From NCBI RefSeq assembly GCF_002163715.1, contig NZ_CP015698.1:4291674-4355673 (forward strand): DNA of 64,000 nucleotides. Reading direction: 5' to 3'. Position 1 is the first letter of the stretch, and every line of letters starts with the position of its first letter. The DNA is from Curvibacter sp. AEP1-3. GTDB lineage: Bacteria > Pseudomonadota > Gammaproteobacteria > Burkholderiales > Burkholderiaceae_C. A program made the position numbers and the translations under genes. Positions 10,372-20,727 of the stretch are shown one piece after another. The notes below the pieces were generated by a model. The model saw only the letters and a program-made list of their open reading frames with translations. It made no database searches and was not told the origin of the DNA.

Positions 10372-11166
10372 GTGTCAAACGTTCACCCTACCGCCATCGT
10401 AGCGCCCGGTGCTGCGCTCGACAGCTCGGTCACGGTCGGTCCTTACACCGTCATCGGGCCTCATGTGCGAATCGGTGCCGGCACCACGGTGGGACCGCAC
10501 TGCGTGATCGAGGGACACACCACCATCGGTGAGAACAACCGGATATTCCAGTTCAACTCTCTGGGGGCGATTCCGCAAGACAAAAAGTATGCCGGTGAGC
10601 CCTGCGAACTGATCATCGGCGACCGCAACACCATTCGTGAGTTTTGCACCTTCAACATCGGCTCCCCCGGGGATGCCGGCGTTACCAAAGTGGGAAACGA
10701 CAACTGGATCATGGCCTACGTTCATCTTGCACACGACTGCATGGTGGGCAATAACGTGATTTTTGCCAATAACTCCCAGCTTGCCGGCCACGTGCATGTG
10801 GGCGACTGGGTGATTCTGGGTGGCTTCACCGTGGTGCATCAGTTTGTCCGTTTGGGCGCGCATAGCATGAGCGCTATGTGCTCCTTGCTGTTTGCAGACC
10901 TGCCTCCGTTTGTGATGTGCCAAGGCCAACCGGCCGGCGCGCGGTCCATGAATTTTGAAGGTCTGCGTCGCCGTGGCTGGACCCCGGAGCGTATTTCCGG
11001 CGTGAAGGCGATTCATAAAGCTTTGTACCGGGACGACCTCACGCTGGAGCAGGCCAAAGAGCGCATTGCCACCATGGTCTTGGAGCGCCCTGAAACTGCG
11101 CCTGACGTGGCGATGATGAACGACTTCCTGGCCGGCGTATCCGCGAACCGCGGCATCGTGCGCTGA
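10372..11166 (+). CDS. lpxA: UDP-N-acetylglucosamine O-acyltransferase
   Basis: It catalyses the first lipid A step, transfer of a 3-hydroxyacyl chain to UDP-GlcNAc. The 264-residue product consists of hexapeptide repeats (residues about 3-185) with the catalytic His in the [10 protein letters not shown] loop, followed by the C-terminal helical domain (FEGLRRRGW onward). The start is GTG at 10372, 10 bases after fabZ and after an AGGGGTGGGG ribosome site. Confidence 0.96.
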   Translation: MSNVHPTAIVAPGAALDSSVTVGPYTVIGPHVRIGAGTTVGPHCVIEGHTTIGENNRIFQFNSLGAIPQDKKYAGEPCELIIGDRNTIREFCTFNIGSPGDAGVTKVGNDNWIMAYVHLAHDCMVGNNVIFANNSQLAGHVHVGDWVILGGFTVVHQFVRLGAHSMSAMCSLLFADLPPFVMCQGQPAGARSMNFEGLRRRGWTPERISGVKAIHKALYRDDLTLEQAKERIATMVLERPETAPDVAMMNDFLAGVSANRGIVR

Positions 11167-11188
11167 GCGTTAGCGTTCACTGCTTGTG

Positions 11189-12364
11189 ATGGACAGCAGC
11201 CCCCGTGCGAAGGATGCGCCTGTCATCGCGATGGTGGCGGGCGAGGCTTCCGGCGACTTGCTGGCGGGGCTGCTACTGGCAGGCGTGCGTCAACGCTGGC
11301 AGGGAGCGATCGCTCACGGCATAGGCGGCCCGCAGATGGCCAAGCTGGGCTTCCAAGCTTGGTGGCCACACCACAAGTTGGCAGTGCATGGCTTCAGCTG
11401 GGAGCTGTTGCGACGTTACCGTGAAATCGTGGGTATCCGCGCTGCATTGGGTGATCGGCTTTTGGTCCATAAGCCGGATGTGTTCATTGGCGTCGATGCG
11501 CCTGACTTCAATCTTGATCTGGAGGCCCGCCTCAAGGCTCAGGGGGTCAAGACGGTGCATTTCGTGTGCCCCTCTATCTGGGCCTGGCGCCCGGAGCGGG
11601 TGGAAAAATTGCGCCGCAGCACCGACCATGTGCTGTGCATTTTTCCCTTCGAACCGGAATTGCTCGCCTCACATGGGATCGCCGCGACCTATGTGGGCCA
11701 TCCTTTGGCCAATGTCATTCCCATGGAGCCGGACAGGGCAGCCGCGCGGCGTGCGCTGGGTCTCTCTGATGCCGACGAGGTGGTAGCCATCCTGCCGGGC
11801 AGTCGCCAGTCAGAAATCCGTCACTTGGCTTTCAGGTTCTTTAGGGCTGCGGCGCTTATCCAGTCTACGCGACCTGCTATCAAATTCGTAGTTCCTGCCG
11901 TGCCGGGACTGTTGCCCGAAATCGAGGCGATTGCACAGCGCAGTGGTATGGCCGGGCGCTTGCAGCTGCTGACAGGCCAGTCCCATACTGCTTTGGCCGC
12001 TTGTGACGTCACCCTGATCGCCAGCGGCACTGCCACCCTGGAGGCCGCCCTGTTCAAGCGCCCCATGGTGATCGGGTACCACATGTCTTGGTTATCGTGG
12101 CAGATCATGCGTCGCAAGCGCTTGCAGCCGTGGGTAGGCTTGCCCAATATCTTGTGCCGTGACTTTGTGGTACCTGAGCTGCTGCAGGACGCGGCCACAC
12201 CGCAAGCACTCGCGGCCGGTGTTTTGCAATGGTTGGATGCGGCGCGTCAAGAGCCTGCGAGAATAGCCACTCTCGAATCCACCTTCCGCGCGCTGCACAC
12301 CGAGTTGCTGCGCGACACCGCCTCCCTTGCCACCGATGCCATTGAAAAAGTCCTCCAAAGCTAA
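11189..12364 (+). CDS. lpxB: Lipid-A-disaccharide synthase
   Basis: This GT19-family glycosyltransferase joins UDP-diacylglucosamine and lipid X to form the lipid A disaccharide at the inner membrane. The 391-residue product has the N-terminal AGEASGD motif, the [10 protein letters not shown] segment, LPGSRQSEI, and the nucleotide-binding [12 protein letters not shown] motif. The ATG at 11189 is preceded by an in-frame GTG at 11186, so either could be used. The stop lies 29 bases inside rnhB, so the two genes overlap. Confidence 0.96.
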   Translation: MDSSPRAKDAPVIAMVAGEASGDLLAGLLLAGVRQRWQGAIAHGIGGPQMAKLGFQAWWPHHKLAVHGFSWELLRRYREIVGIRAALGDRLLVHKPDVFIGVDAPDFNLDLEARLKAQGVKTVHFVCPSIWAWRPERVEKLRRSTDHVLCIFPFEPELLASHGIAATYVGHPLANVIPMEPDRAAARRALGLSDADEVVAILPGSRQSEIRHLAFRFFRAAALIQSTRPAIKFVVPAVPGLLPEIEAIAQRSGMAGRLQLLTGQSHTALAACDVTLIASGTATLEAALFKRPMVIGYHMSWLSWQIMRRKRLQPWVGLPNILCRDFVVPELLQDAATPQALAAGVLQWLDAARQEPARIATLESTFRALHTELLRDTASLATDAIEKVLQS

Positions 12365-12974
12365 AAGCACCGTCGCTGCCAAGGTGCAGCAAGTGGCCTT
12401 CAGCTGGGACATTCCGGGACTGGTAGCCGGAGTGGATGAGGCCGGTCGCGGCCCCTTGGCCGGGCCGGTAGTGGCTGCTGCTGTCATTCTGGATGATCTG
12501 CGCCCGATTGCGGGATTGAACGACTCCAAGAAGCTCAGCGCTGCGCGCCGAGAAAAGCTCTTTGACGAAATCCGCGCCAAAGCCCTGTGCTGCTCCATCG
12601 CACAGGCCAGTGTGGAAGAGATCGACGAGATCAACATCCTGCAAGCTACGCTGCTCGCCATGCGTCGCGCGGTAGAAGGTCTGCGCCTCAAGCCGGCCAA
12701 GGTGCTGGTCGATGGCAACCGCCTGCCGGTACTGGATGTGTTGGCTGAAGCCATCGTCAAGGGCGATGCCACGGTGCCCGCCATTTCTGCTGCCTCCATC
12801 CTCGCCAAGGTCACCCGCGACCGTTGGTGCGCCGAGTTGGACGCTCGATACCCCCAATACGGCTTTGCCACCCACAAGGGCTATGGCACTGCCGAACACC
12901 TGGCCGCCTTGCAGACCCACGGTGCCTGCCCTGAGCATCGCAAAACTTTTGCGCCGGTGACCCGCGTGCTCTAA
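12336..12974 (+). CDS. rnhB: Ribonuclease HII
   Basis: It cuts RNA in RNA-DNA hybrids and single ribonucleotides in DNA. The 212-residue product has the catalytic [11 protein letters not shown] motif (Asp34, Glu35), NDSKKLS, the LVDGN segment and the C-terminal HKGYGT motif. ATG 12336 is chosen over the in-frame TTG 12327; both lie inside the end of lpxB. It closes the lipid A operon and is 7 bases before the methyltransferase gene. Confidence 0.95.
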   Translation: MPLKKSSKAKSTVAAKVQQVAFSWDIPGLVAGVDEAGRGPLAGPVVAAAVILDDLRPIAGLNDSKKLSAARREKLFDEIRAKALCCSIAQASVEEIDEINILQATLLAMRRAVEGLRLKPAKVLVDGNRLPVLDVLAEAIVKGDATVPAISAASILAKVTRDRWCAELDARYPQYGFATHKGYGTAEHLAALQTHGACPEHRKTFAPVTRVL

Positions 12975-12981
12975 AGCCTTT

Positions 12982-13752
12982 ATGTCCGAACCCATCCTCA
13001 TCAGCTCCCGCGAGAACGCGCTCCTCAAAGAGCTGCGCAAGCTCAGCAACGACAACACCGCGTACCGCAAGGCGGGGCGCTTCTGGATTGAGGGTGACCA
13101 CTTGTGCAGTGCCGCACTGGCGCGGGGCGTGGTCCCATCAGTGCTGGCGGTTTCTGAGTCTTTCTGGCCTGCAGCGCCCGTGGAGTATGCGCGAGCAGCT
13201 ATTAAAACAGTAGTGATTCCGGATGCCTTGTTTCGCGAAATCAGTGGGCTGGAGTCGCCTGCCAAGGTCGGATTTGTGCTCGACCTGCCTGAGGCGGTAA
13301 GCATCGAACCCTTGGCCGCCACCGTCATTCTCGACCGGGTGCAGGATGCCGGGAACGTGGGGTCCATACTGCGCAGTGCCGGGGCGTTCGGTTTTCGTCA
13401 GGTGCTCGCGCTCAAAGGTTCGGCCGCGCTTTGGAGCCCCAAGGTATTGAGGGCCGGCATGGGCGCGCACTTTGGCCTTCGATTGATCGAGGGGCTGGAG
13501 CTGCAAGATCTGGATCCATTGAAAGTCCCTATGGTGGTAACCAGCTCGCACCAAGGCGATCTGGTGCAAAAACTGGAATTGCCTCACCCCTGTGCTTGGG
13601 CCATGGGGCACGAAGGGCAGGGCGTCTCCGAGGCGCTCATGGCCAAAGCCTCGGTTTTCGCGCGCATAGGCCAGCCGGGCGGGGAAGAGTCCCTCAATGT
13701 GGCAGCGGCAGCGGCCATTTGCTTGCATGCCAGCAGCTTGAAGCTTGCCTGA
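12982..13752 (+). CDS. TrmH/SpoU-family RNA 2'-O-methyltransferase
   Basis: The product belongs to the SPOUT 2'-O-ribose methyltransferases; the RNA target cannot be read from sequence (an RlmB-like rRNA enzyme is plausible). Of 256 residues, the N-terminal substrate-binding domain covers about 1-105. The trefoil-knot catalytic domain has motif 1 (LDRVQDAGNVGSILRSA), motif 2 (WAMGHEGQGVS) and motif 3 (GGEESLNVAAAAAI). Residues about 60-77 are encoded by a copy of the 55-bp interspersed repeat (13160-13214) and lie between the domains. It follows rnhB by 7 bases. Confidence 0.88.
   Translation: MSEPILISSRENALLKELRKLSNDNTAYRKAGRFWIEGDHLCSAALARGVVPSVLAVSESFWPAAPVEYARAAIKTVVIPDALFREISGLESPAKVGFVLDLPEAVSIEPLAATVILDRVQDAGNVGSILRSAGAFGFRQVLALKGSAALWSPKVLRAGMGAHFGLRLIEGLELQDLDPLKVPMVVTSSHQGDLVQKLELPHPCAWAMGHEGQGVSEALMAKASVFARIGQPGGEESLNVAAAAAICLHASSLKLA
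13160..13214 (+). repeat. 55-bp interspersed repeat, copy A (inside trmH-like gene)
   Basis: The core from 13173 matches copy D (57902 onward) at 26 of 28 positions, including GCGCGAGCAGCT. The left 13 bases are degenerate. It is read in the same codon frame as copies C and D, giving APVEYARAA here against APMEYARAA in copy D. Confidence 0.75.
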
Positions 13753-13754
13753 AA

Positions 13755-13783
13755 CTGAATTCGGGTTTGCCCTCGGCTATAAT
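13755..13783 (+). promoter_or_regulatory. Candidate sigma-70 promoter of carA
   Basis: A perfect TATAAT lies at 13778-13783 in the only sizeable gap between the envelope operon and carA. The -35 is weak (CTGAAT at 13755-13760, 17-bp spacer). The predicted leader before the carA GTG is about 140 bases, long enough for post-transcriptional control, but no attenuator hairpin with a U-tract was seen. Confidence 0.45.
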
Positions 13784-13933
13784 CAGAGGCTTTCCAGAAA
13801 ACAGCCGTCCCAAGCGCACCTCTGCACATTCCCTCGTAAAAAGCATCCGCCAGGAGTCACATCCCGCGCGGCACCCGCCAAGAGCCTGTCTTGAGCGCGT
13901 TTGGGCGTACCCGTAAAACATTCGGAGAAACCA

Positions 13934-15103
13934 GTGCTTTTGTCTCTCAAGGGAACCACCCCACCCGCCATCCTGGCGCTCGCAGACGGCACGGTCTACA
14001 TTGGCAATTCCATTGGAGCCGCAGGCTCTACCGTCGGTGAAGTCGTGTTCAACACCTCCATGACCGGCTACCAGGAGATCCTCACCGATCCCAGCTATTG
14101 CCAGCAGATCGTCACCCTGACTTACCCCCATATCGGCAACTACGGTATCAACCCCGAAGACGTGGAGTCCAACAAGGTCCACGCCGCCGGCTTGATCATC
14201 AAGGACCTGCCCTTGGTGGCCAGCAACTTCCGCAAGACCCAGACGCTGACCGAGTACCTGGTCGCTGAAGGCACCGTGGCGATTGCCAACATCGACACCC
14301 GCCAGCTGACCCGCCAGCTGCGCACGCAAGGCGCGCAAAACGGCTGCATCATGGCATTGGCTGCCGGCGAAACGGTGACCAAGGAAGCCATTGAAAAAGC
14401 CGTGACTGCCGCCAAAGGCGCGCCCAGCATGGCGGGCTTGGATTTGGCCAAGGTGGTTTCCAGCGCCAGCAGCTATGCGTGGACGGAGGCTGAATGGACC
14501 CTGGGCCAAGGCTACGGCCAGCAAACCGCCCCCAAATTCCATGTCGTAGCCTATGACTTCGGTGTGAAGAAAAACATTCTGCGCATGTTGGCCGAGCGCG
14601 GCTGCAAGGTGACGGTGGTACCTGCTCAGACCTCCGCTGCCGAGGTGCTCAAGCTCAACCCGAACGGCATCTTCCTTTCCAACGGCCCCGGTGACCCGGA
14701 GCCTTGCGATTACGCGATTGCTGCGGCCAAAGAACTGATCGAGACCGGCACCCCCACGTTTGGCATTTGCCTGGGTCACCAGATCATGGCGCTGGCCAGC
14801 GGTGCCAAGACCTTCAAGATGAAGTTCGGCCACCACGGTGCCAACCATCCGGTCAAAGACCTGGACAGCGGCCGCGTGTCCATCACCAGCCAGAACCATG
14901 GCTTTGCGGTGGATGAGAAGTCCCTGCCTGCCAACCTGCGCCCCACGCACGTCAGCTTGTTTGACGGCACCTTGCAGGGTCTGGAGCGCACTGACAAGCC
15001 GGCTTTCTGCTTCCAGGGGCACCCTGAAGCATCGCCGGGTCCGCACGACATCGGCTACCTGTTTGACCGCTTCATCACAGAGATGGAAAAGAAAGCAGGC
15101 TGA
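13934..15103 (+). CDS. carA: Carbamoyl-phosphate synthase small (glutaminase) subunit
   Basis: It hydrolyses glutamine and channels ammonia to CarB for arginine and pyrimidine synthesis. The 389-residue product has the N-terminal CPSase domain ([29 protein letters not shown]). The class I amidotransferase domain has nucleophile Cys in [12 protein letters not shown] and the His/Glu pair in [14 protein letters not shown] 13934 is chosen because GGAG stands 6 bases upstream; the longer frame to 13901 adds residues foreign to the family. The LysE-family gene follows at once, separating carA from carB. Confidence 0.96.
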   Translation: MLLSLKGTTPPAILALADGTVYIGNSIGAAGSTVGEVVFNTSMTGYQEILTDPSYCQQIVTLTYPHIGNYGINPEDVESNKVHAAGLIIKDLPLVASNFRKTQTLTEYLVAEGTVAIANIDTRQLTRQLRTQGAQNGCIMALAAGETVTKEAIEKAVTAAKGAPSMAGLDLAKVVSSASSYAWTEAEWTLGQGYGQQTAPKFHVVAYDFGVKKNILRMLAERGCKVTVVPAQTSAAEVLKLNPNGIFLSNGPGDPEPCDYAIAAAKELIETGTPTFGICLGHQIMALASGAKTFKMKFGHHGANHPVKDLDSGRVSITSQNHGFAVDEKSLPANLRPTHVSLFDGTLQGLERTDKPAFCFQGHPEASPGPHDIGYLFDRFITEMEKKAG

Positions 15104-15108
15104 GCAGC

Positions 15109-15771
15109 ATGAGCTTTTACGGCGTCACTGATCTCTGGACCTACGTGATAGGCGCTTTGGGCATCATTTTGTTGCCCGGCCCGAATTCATTGTTCGTCCT
15201 GTCAGTGGCTACCGTGCGCGGAGTCAAGGCCGGTTACCAGGGCGCCATGGGCGTGTTTGTAGGTGACACCATCTTGCTGCTACTCACTGCGCTGGGGGCA
15301 GCAGGTTTGTTGCGTACTTACCCCGCCTTGTTCATGGTAGTGAAGTACGCGGGTGCTGCCTACCTGACTTGGGTGGGTGTCAACCTCGTGATCGCAGCCA
15401 TCCGCAAATGGCGTAGCGAGGCTCCGGTTGCGGCCGAAGCTGCCGTGGCAGAAGCCGCAAGCAACTTGCAACAGCCTTTCAAGCGAGCGCTGGTGATCAG
15501 CTTGCTGAACCCCAAGGCGATTCTGTTCCTGCTTTCCTTCTTCGTGCAGTTCATCGATCCCGGTTACGACACCCCGGCGGTGCCATTCCTGATTCTGAGC
15601 GCCATCATCATGGTGTTCAGTGCGTTGTATCTGTCTGCCCTGATTTTTGCAGGCGCCCGCCTGGCCCAAGGTTTCAGCCGTCGGAAGCGGCTGAGCGCCA
15701 CCTTGTCCAGTGCTGTGGGTGGCCTGTTTGTCTGGTTCGGCGCCAAGTTGGCAACCGCCAGCCTGAACTGA
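15109..15771 (+). CDS. LysE/RhtB-family amino-acid exporter
   Basis: The 220-residue inner-membrane protein has about six hydrophobic helices and the family motif GIILLPGPNSLFVLSVA near the N-terminus, followed by a hydrophobic second helix and the LLNPKAILFLLSFFVQF segment. The family exports amino acids or homoserine derivatives; it looks closest to leucine-exporter (LeuE-like) members, but the substrate is not established. It begins 5 bases after carA and ends 51 bases before carB, so it probably shares their transcript. A link to arginine or pyrimidine intermediates is only a guess. Confidence 0.85.
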   Translation: MSFYGVTDLWTYVIGALGIILLPGPNSLFVLSVATVRGVKAGYQGAMGVFVGDTILLLLTALGAAGLLRTYPALFMVVKYAGAAYLTWVGVNLVIAAIRKWRSEAPVAAEAAVAEAASNLQQPFKRALVISLLNPKAILFLLSFFVQFIDPGYDTPAVPFLILSAIIMVFSALYLSALIFAGARLAQGFSRRKRLSATLSSAVGGLFVWFGAKLATASLN

Positions 15772-15777
15772 CCCCGA

Positions 15778-15791
15778 TTGAATTGATTCAA
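15778..15791. promoter_or_regulatory. 14-bp palindrome upstream of carB
   Basis: TTGAAT-TG-ATTCAA is a perfect palindrome in the 51-base gap before carB, followed by AAAAAG. It could be a regulator site or a small RNA hairpin. There is no further evidence for function. Confidence 0.3.
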
Positions 15792-15822
15792 GAGTAAAAA
15801 GCCCTAAAGCTAAGAGCCCACC

Positions 15823-18800
15823 ATGCCAAAACGTACCGACATCAAAAGCATTCTCATCATCGGCGCCGGCCCCATCATCATCGGGCAGGCCTGTGAGTTC
15901 GATTACTCCGGCGTGCAAGCATGCAAGGCGTTGCGTGAAGAGGGCTACAAGGTCATCCTGATCAACAGTAACCCTGCCACGATCATGACCGATCCTGCCA
16001 CGGCCGATGTGACTTATATCGAGCCCATCACCTGGCAGACCGTCGAGAAGATCATCGCCAAGGAAAAGCCTGACGCGATTTTGCCCACCATGGGCGGCCA
16101 GACCGCGTTGAACTGCGCGCTGGACCTGTGGCATCACGGCGTGTTGGACAAGTACAAGGTGGAGCTGATCGGCGCAACGCCTGAAGCCATCGACAAGGCG
16201 GAAGACCGCCTCAAGTTCAAGGACGCCATGACCAAAATCGGTCTGGGTTCTGCGCGATCAGGTATTGCCCACAGCATGGAAGAAGCCTGGGCGGTGCAAA
16301 AGACGCTGGGCTTCCCTACCGTGATTCGCCCCAGCTTCACCTTGGGTGGTACCGGTGGCGGTATCGCCTACAACTCCGAAGAATTCGAAACCATCTGCAA
16401 GCGCGGCTTGGAGGCTTCGCCTACCAACGAGCTGCTGATTGAAGAGTCTCTGCTCGGCTGGAAAGAGTACGAGATGGAAGTGGTGCGCGACAAGGCGGAC
16501 AACTGCATCATCGTGTGCTCGATCGAAAACCTGGACCCCATGGGCGTGCACACCGGCGACTCCATTACCGTGGCACCCGCACAGACGCTGACCGACAAGG
16601 AATACCAGATTTTGCGCAACGCCTCTTTGGCGGTACTGCGCGAAATCGGTGTGGATACGGGTGGGTCGAACGTGCAGTTCTCCATCAACCCCAAAGACGG
16701 CCGCATGGTGGTGATCGAGATGAACCCGCGCGTGTCGCGTTCCTCCGCACTGGCCTCCAAGGCGACGGGTTTCCCAATTGCCAAGGTCGCGGCCAAGCTG
16801 GCGGTGGGCTTCACGCTGGACGAACTGCGCAACGACATTACCGGTGGTGCTACCCCCGCGTCGTTCGAGCCTTCCATCGACTATGTGGTCACCAAGATTC
16901 CGCGTTTTGCGTTCGAAAAATTCCCTGCGGCTGACAGCCGCTTGACTACCCAGATGAAGTCGGTGGGTGAGGTGATGGCCATGGGTCGTACCTTCCAGGA
17001 GTCTTTCCAGAAAGCCTTGCGCGGCCTGGAAGTGGGCGTGGACGGCATGAATGAGAAGACCCAGGACCGTGAAGTGCTAGAAAAAGAGTTGGGCGAACCC
17101 GGCCCAGAGCGCATCTGGTACGTGGGCGATGCCTTCGCCCAAGGTATGAGCGTGGACGAAGTGTTTGCGTTGACCAAAATCGACCCATGGTTCTTGGTGC
17201 AGATCGAGCAGATCGTGAAGCTGGAACTCGAAATCGAACGTCTGCCCCAGCCCGCCAGCGGCTCTGCGCTAGACAAGATTGATGCGCCCACACTGCGTGC
17301 TCTGAAGCAAAAAGGCTTCTCGGACCGCCGCTTGGCCCGGCAATTCAAGACCACAGACAAGGCGGTACGCGAAAAGCGCCGTGCTTTGGGTGTGCGCCCC
17401 GTCTACAAGCGTGTGGATACTTGTGCCGCCGAGTTCGCGACCAACACGGCATACATGTACTCCACTTACGAGGCAGATGGCTCCGAGTGCGAAGCTGCGC
17501 CAACCGACAAGAAGAAGATCATGGTGCTGGGCGGTGGTCCCAACCGTATCGGCCAGGGTATCGAGTTTGACTACTGCTGCGTGCACGCTGCCTTGGCCAT
17601 GCGCGAAGACGGTTACGAAACCATCATGGTCAATTGCAACCCCGAAACCGTATCGACCGACTACGACACTTCTGACCGTCTGTACTTTGAACCCTTGACG
17701 CTCGAAGACGTGCTGGAAATCGTAGACAAGGAAAAGCCGGTCGGCGTGATCGTGCAGTACGGTGGTCAGACGCCTTTGAAGTTGGCGCTGGACCTCGAAG
17801 CCAACGGAGTGCCCATCATCGGCACCACACCCGACATGATCGACGCGGCCGAAGACCGTGAGCGCTTCCAGAAGCTGCTGCACGCACTCAATCTGCGTCA
17901 GCCACCCAATGCCACGGCCCGTACCGAAGCTGAGGCCCTGGAAAAGGCAGCTGCTCTGGGTTACCCGCTGGTCGTGCGCCCCAGCTATGTGCTGGGTGGC
18001 CGTGCGATGGAAATCGTGCACGAGCAGCGCGACCTGGAGCGCTACATGCGCGAAGCCGTGAAGGTGAGTAATGACAGCCCTGTGCTGCTGGACCGCTTCC
18101 TGAACGACGCTATTGAGTGCGATGTGGATTGCATCCGCGATGCGACCGGCGACACCTTTATCGGTGGCGTGATGGAACACATCGAGCAAGCCGGTGTGCA
18201 CAGCGGCGACTCCGCGTGCTCCTTGCCGCCCTACAGCCTGCATGCAGATACCGTGACCGAGATCAAGCGCCAGACCAAAGCCATGGCCGGTGCCCTGAAC
18301 GTGGTTGGTTTGATGAACGTGCAGTTCGCTATCCAGAACGTGGACGGCAAAGATGTGATTTACGTGCTGGAAGTGAACCCCCGCGCCAGTCGTACCGTGC
18401 CATTTGTCTCCAAGGCCACGGGCATCCAATTGGCCAAGGTGGCTGCACGTTGCATGGCCGGCCAGTCCTTGGCGAGCCAGGGTATCAGCAAAGAAGTGAC
18501 TCCGCCGTACTTCAGCGTGAAAGAAGCCGTGTTCCCCTTCGTCAAGTTCCCCGGTGTGGACACCATCCTCGGACCTGAGATGAAGTCCACCGGCGAGGTG
18601 ATGGGTGTGGGCAAGACCTTTGGCGAAGCCTTTGTGAAGAGCCAGTTGGGCGCGGGCGCCAAGTTACCTCGCGGTGGTAAGGCTTTCATCTCGGTGAAGC
18701 AGACTGACAAGCCCCGCGCTGTGGAAGTTGCTCGCAAGCTGGTGTCCCTGGGCTTTGAAGTGGTGGCCACAAAGGGAACTGCGGCGGCCATCAACGCTGC

Positions 18801-19077
18801 TGGTGTGACCTGCGGTGTGGTCAACAAAGTGACCGAAGGCCGCCCACACATTGTGGACATGATCAAGAACGAAGAAATTTCCATGGTGGTGAACACCGTG
18901 GAAGAGCGCCGCAATGCGATTGCGGACTCGCGTTTGATCCGTACCTCCGCCTTGCTGGCCCGTGTGACTACCTACACCACCATTGCAGGTGCTGAGGCTG
19001 CCGTAGAGGGCATGAAGTATCTGGATAGCTTGGGCGTAATCTCTGTGCAGGAGATGCACGCAGAACTCACTGCTTAA
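15823..19077 (+). CDS. carB: Carbamoyl-phosphate synthase large subunit
   Basis: It makes carbamoyl phosphate from bicarbonate, ammonia and two ATP. The 1084-residue product has two homologous ATP-grasp halves. The first starts [16 protein letters not shown] and contains [12 protein letters not shown]; the second starts [16 protein letters not shown] (about residue 565) and contains [11 protein letters not shown]. The C-terminal MGS-like allosteric domain follows from about residue 945 ([15 protein letters not shown]), where UMP and ornithine act in E. coli. The length is normal. Confidence 0.97.
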   Translation: MPKRTDIKSILIIGAGPIIIGQACEFDYSGVQACKALREEGYKVILINSNPATIMTDPATADVTYIEPITWQTVEKIIAKEKPDAILPTMGGQTALNCALDLWHHGVLDKYKVELIGATPEAIDKAEDRLKFKDAMTKIGLGSARSGIAHSMEEAWAVQKTLGFPTVIRPSFTLGGTGGGIAYNSEEFETICKRGLEASPTNELLIEESLLGWKEYEMEVVRDKADNCIIVCSIENLDPMGVHTGDSITVAPAQTLTDKEYQILRNASLAVLREIGVDTGGSNVQFSINPKDGRMVVIEMNPRVSRSSALASKATGFPIAKVAAKLAVGFTLDELRNDITGGATPASFEPSIDYVVTKIPRFAFEKFPAADSRLTTQMKSVGEVMAMGRTFQESFQKALRGLEVGVDGMNEKTQDREVLEKELGEPGPERIWYVGDAFAQGMSVDEVFALTKIDPWFLVQIEQIVKLELEIERLPQPASGSALDKIDAPTLRALKQKGFSDRRLARQFKTTDKAVREKRRALGVRPVYKRVDTCAAEFATNTAYMYSTYEADGSECEAAPTDKKKIMVLGGGPNRIGQGIEFDYCCVHAALAMREDGYETIMVNCNPETVSTDYDTSDRLYFEPLTLEDVLEIVDKEKPVGVIVQYGGQTPLKLALDLEANGVPIIGTTPDMIDAAEDRERFQKLLHALNLRQPPNATARTEAEALEKAAALGYPLVVRPSYVLGGRAMEIVHEQRDLERYMREAVKVSNDSPVLLDRFLNDAIECDVDCIRDATGDTFIGGVMEHIEQAGVHSGDSACSLPPYSLHADTVTEIKRQTKAMAGALNVVGLMNVQFAIQNVDGKDVIYVLEVNPRASRTVPFVSKATGIQLAKVAARCMAGQSLASQGISKEVTPPYFSVKEAVFPFVKFPGVDTILGPEMKSTGEVMGVGKTFGEAFVKSQLGAGAKLPRGGKAFISVKQTDKPRAVEVARKLVSLGFEVVATKGTAAAINAAGVTCGVVNKVTEGRPHIVDMIKNEEISMVVNTVEERRNAIADSRLIRTSALLARVTTYTTIAGAEAAVEGMKYLDSLGVISVQEMHAELTA

Positions 19078-19119
19078 ACTTTTCAGGTTTTACCGCCGGG
19101 TCGTCCCAAAGTAAATCGC

Positions 19120-19170
19120 GGCCCCCTCGGTGGGGCAGCGCAGCCAACGAAGTGGCAAGCGTGGGGGGCC
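19120..19170. repeat. GC-rich inverted repeat (REP-like element) in carB-greA gap
   Basis: The arms GGCCCCC (19120-19126) and GGGGGCC (19164-19170) flank a 37-base centre containing GGGGCAGCGCAG and AACGAAGTGGCAAGCG. There is no U-tract. Composition and sequence differ from the genes around it. It resembles dispersed GC-rich palindromes I recall from Comamonadaceae genomes, but there is only one copy in this window. A -10-like CATAAT follows at 19181-19186 and may serve greA. Confidence 0.45.
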
Positions 19171-19273
19171 AATTACTTGGCATAATCGAGGCCAACCGCA
19201 TAGGACAGTGCCGCGCGCAAGCGCCGCACTGTCCTTGTACTTTGAGGCTCCATAAAACCTGGCTAGAGACACC

Positions 19274-19750
19274 ATGGCAACCTATCCCATTACCAAGCGC
19301 GGCGCTGAAATGCTCAAGGCCGAGCTACACAAACTCAAGACCGTAGAGCGTCCCTCGGTAATCCAGGCGATTGCCGAAGCCCGTGCGCAGGGCGACCTGA
19401 GTGAAAACGCGGACTATGATGCCGCCAAAGAGCGCCAAGGCTTTATTGAAGGCCGCATTCAGGAGGTCGAAGGCAAATTGTCTGCCGCCCAAGTGATCGA
19501 TCCGTCCACCATCCAGGCCGACGGACGTGTGGTGTTCGGTGCCACGGTCGAGCTGGAAGACGAAGACAGTGGCCAGCAGGTCAAGTACCAGATCGTCGGG
19601 GAAGACGAGGCGGATCTGAAGCAAGGTCTGATTAACATCAGCAGTCCGATTGCCCGAGCCCTCATCGGCAAAGAAGTTGGCGATACCGCCGTCGTGCAAG
19701 CCCCCGGTGGCGAGCGCGCCTACGAGGTCGTTGCGGTTCACTACATCTGA
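19274..19750 (+). CDS. greA: Transcription elongation factor GreA
   Basis: It stimulates cleavage of backtracked RNA by RNA polymerase. The 158-residue length is exactly typical. The N-terminal coiled coil has the conserved acidic tip [19 protein letters not shown] (about residues 34-52), which reaches the active site. The C-terminal FKBP-like domain begins near [12 protein letters not shown] 19274 is confirmed by [14 protein letters not shown]. The downstream DUF4149 gene starts on its last base. Confidence 0.97.
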   Translation: MATYPITKRGAEMLKAELHKLKTVERPSVIQAIAEARAQGDLSENADYDAAKERQGFIEGRIQEVEGKLSAAQVIDPSTIQADGRVVFGATVELEDEDSGQQVKYQIVGEDEADLKQGLINISSPIARALIGKEVGDTAVVQAPGGERAYEVVAVHYI

Positions 19751-20190
19751 TGCGGCAACTCCCGGTCTGGTTAGCGGCAGCGTGGGCCATGAGCCTGACG
19801 ATGCTGGGTTTTATGGTGGTGCCCATGTTGTTTGTGCACCTGCCTCCCCCGGCCATGGCCGGCCAGATGGCGGCCAAACTCTTCAGTGCCCAGACTTGGA
19901 TTTCAGTGGCTTGCGGTGCCATGCTTCTGATGACTTTCAGGTCAAATCGCCTGTTGGTGCCCGTGGAATCTGCGCGGGCAGCTACACTTTTTGTAGTGGG
20001 TGGAGTTTTGCTGGCCTTGTTGGTGGAGCTGGCAGTGGCACCCCGCATCGTTGCCCGAGAAAACTTGGCCTTGTGGCACCGCTTGGGTAGCGTGATGTAC
20101 TTCGCGCAGTGGGTGTGCGCGCTGGTGGTGTTCAAGAAAATGATCAGTGCACTCTTGCCTGCGAATGCCGGGAGCGACGTTCAGGCATAA
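19750..20190 (+). CDS. DUF4149 family membrane protein
   Basis: The 146-residue protein has four hydrophobic helices (about 5-30, 45-65, 75-100, 110-135), with a proline-rich loop HLPPPAMAGQMA after the first. The family is of unknown function and recurs beside greA/yhbY in betaproteobacteria. The start overlaps the greA stop by one base, so translation is coupled. It is followed by the yhbY terminator on the opposite strand. Confidence 0.8.
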   Translation: MRQLPVWLAAAWAMSLTMLGFMVVPMLFVHLPPPAMAGQMAAKLFSAQTWISVACGAMLLMTFRSNRLLVPVESARAATLFVVGGVLLALLVELAVAPRIVARENLALWHRLGSVMYFAQWVCALVVFKKMISALLPANAGSDVQA

Positions 20191-20216
20191 AAAAACCGGA
20201 GCTTTGGGCTCCGGTT
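20189..20216 (-). terminator. Rho-independent terminator of yhbY
   Basis: A 9-bp perfect stem (AACCGGAGC 20194-20202 with GCTCCGGTT 20208-20216) and 5-base loop is followed on the minus strand by a run of at least six T. It lies 20 bases past the yhbY stop. On the plus strand it has no U-tract and would stop greA transcripts less well. Confidence 0.85.
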
Positions 20217-20235
20217 ATCAGTAGAAAAATCCGTA

Positions 20236-20709
20236 TCAGGTCTGGCTGCGTTTCTTGACGCTGGTCTTCGGCTTCGGCTTGGCGCGCTTGATGTTGCCGC
20301 CGGGTGTGAGGCGCTGGTTACCCAGTACGCGCAGTGTCTTGACTTCGGGGCGGGTGCCTGGGCGGCCGAACTTCAAGACCTTGAAGTCACGAGGGCCGGG
20401 CATGCGGTCTTCGTCAACCGCTTTTTCCTTGGCCGGCTTGGGGCGCCAGAGCACCAGCAGTTTGCCGATGTGCTGGATGGGCGCAGCATTGAGTTCTTCC
20501 GCCAGGGTTTTGAACATCTCGTCGCGGGCAGTGCGGTCATCAGAAAACACGCGGACTTTGATCAGTCCGTGGGCGTTCAGGGCAGCGTCGATTTCTTTTT
20601 TTACGTTGGCAGTCAGGCCATCGCCACCGACCAGAACCACGGGGTCCAGGTGGTGGGCTTCAGCGCGATGTTCTTTGCGCTGAGCGGGTGTCAATTGGAT
20701 TTGAGGCAT
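20236..20709 (-). CDS. yhbY: YhbY-family ribosome assembly RNA-binding protein
   Basis: CRS1-YhbY proteins bind pre-50S ribosomes. The 157-residue product has the ~95-residue CRM domain ([28 protein letters not shown], with the GGDG loop standing in for GxxG). A basic C-terminal extension of about 55 residues ([14 protein letters not shown] end) is absent from the short E. coli protein. The frame is open 63 codons further upstream, but [13 protein letters not shown] is the family start, and the longer version would run into rlmE. It is divergent from rlmE with 18 bases between the start codons. Confidence 0.9.
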   Translation of the reverse strand: MPQIQLTPAQRKEHRAEAHHLDPVVLVGGDGLTANVKKEIDAALNAHGLIKVRVFSDDRTARDEMFKTLAEELNAAPIQHIGKLLVLWRPKPAKEKAVDEDRMPGPRDFKVLKFGRPGTRPEVKTLRVLGNQRLTPGGNIKRAKPKPKTSVKKRSQT

Positions 20710-20714
20710 GTGGG

Positions 20715-20721
20715 TATTATC
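20715..20721. promoter_or_regulatory. Overlapping -10 elements of divergent yhbY and rlmE
   Basis: TATTATC carries a plus-strand -10 (TATTAT, 20715-20720) 7 bases before the rlmE ATG and a minus-strand -10 (GATAAT, 20716-20721) 6 bases before the yhbY ATG. A minus-strand -35-like TTGCTC lies at 20739-20744 with a 17-bp spacer. Both transcripts would then begin at or beside the start codon. Confidence 0.5.
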
Positions 20722-20727
20722 AACGCA

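Noticed and set aside
11875-11896. GCTATCAAATTCGTAG in lpxB resembles the GCTAT end of the 55-bp repeat.
   Set aside because: The following 13 bases match the core at only 7 positions and the encoded [10 protein letters not shown] is normal for LpxB. Likely chance or very decayed.
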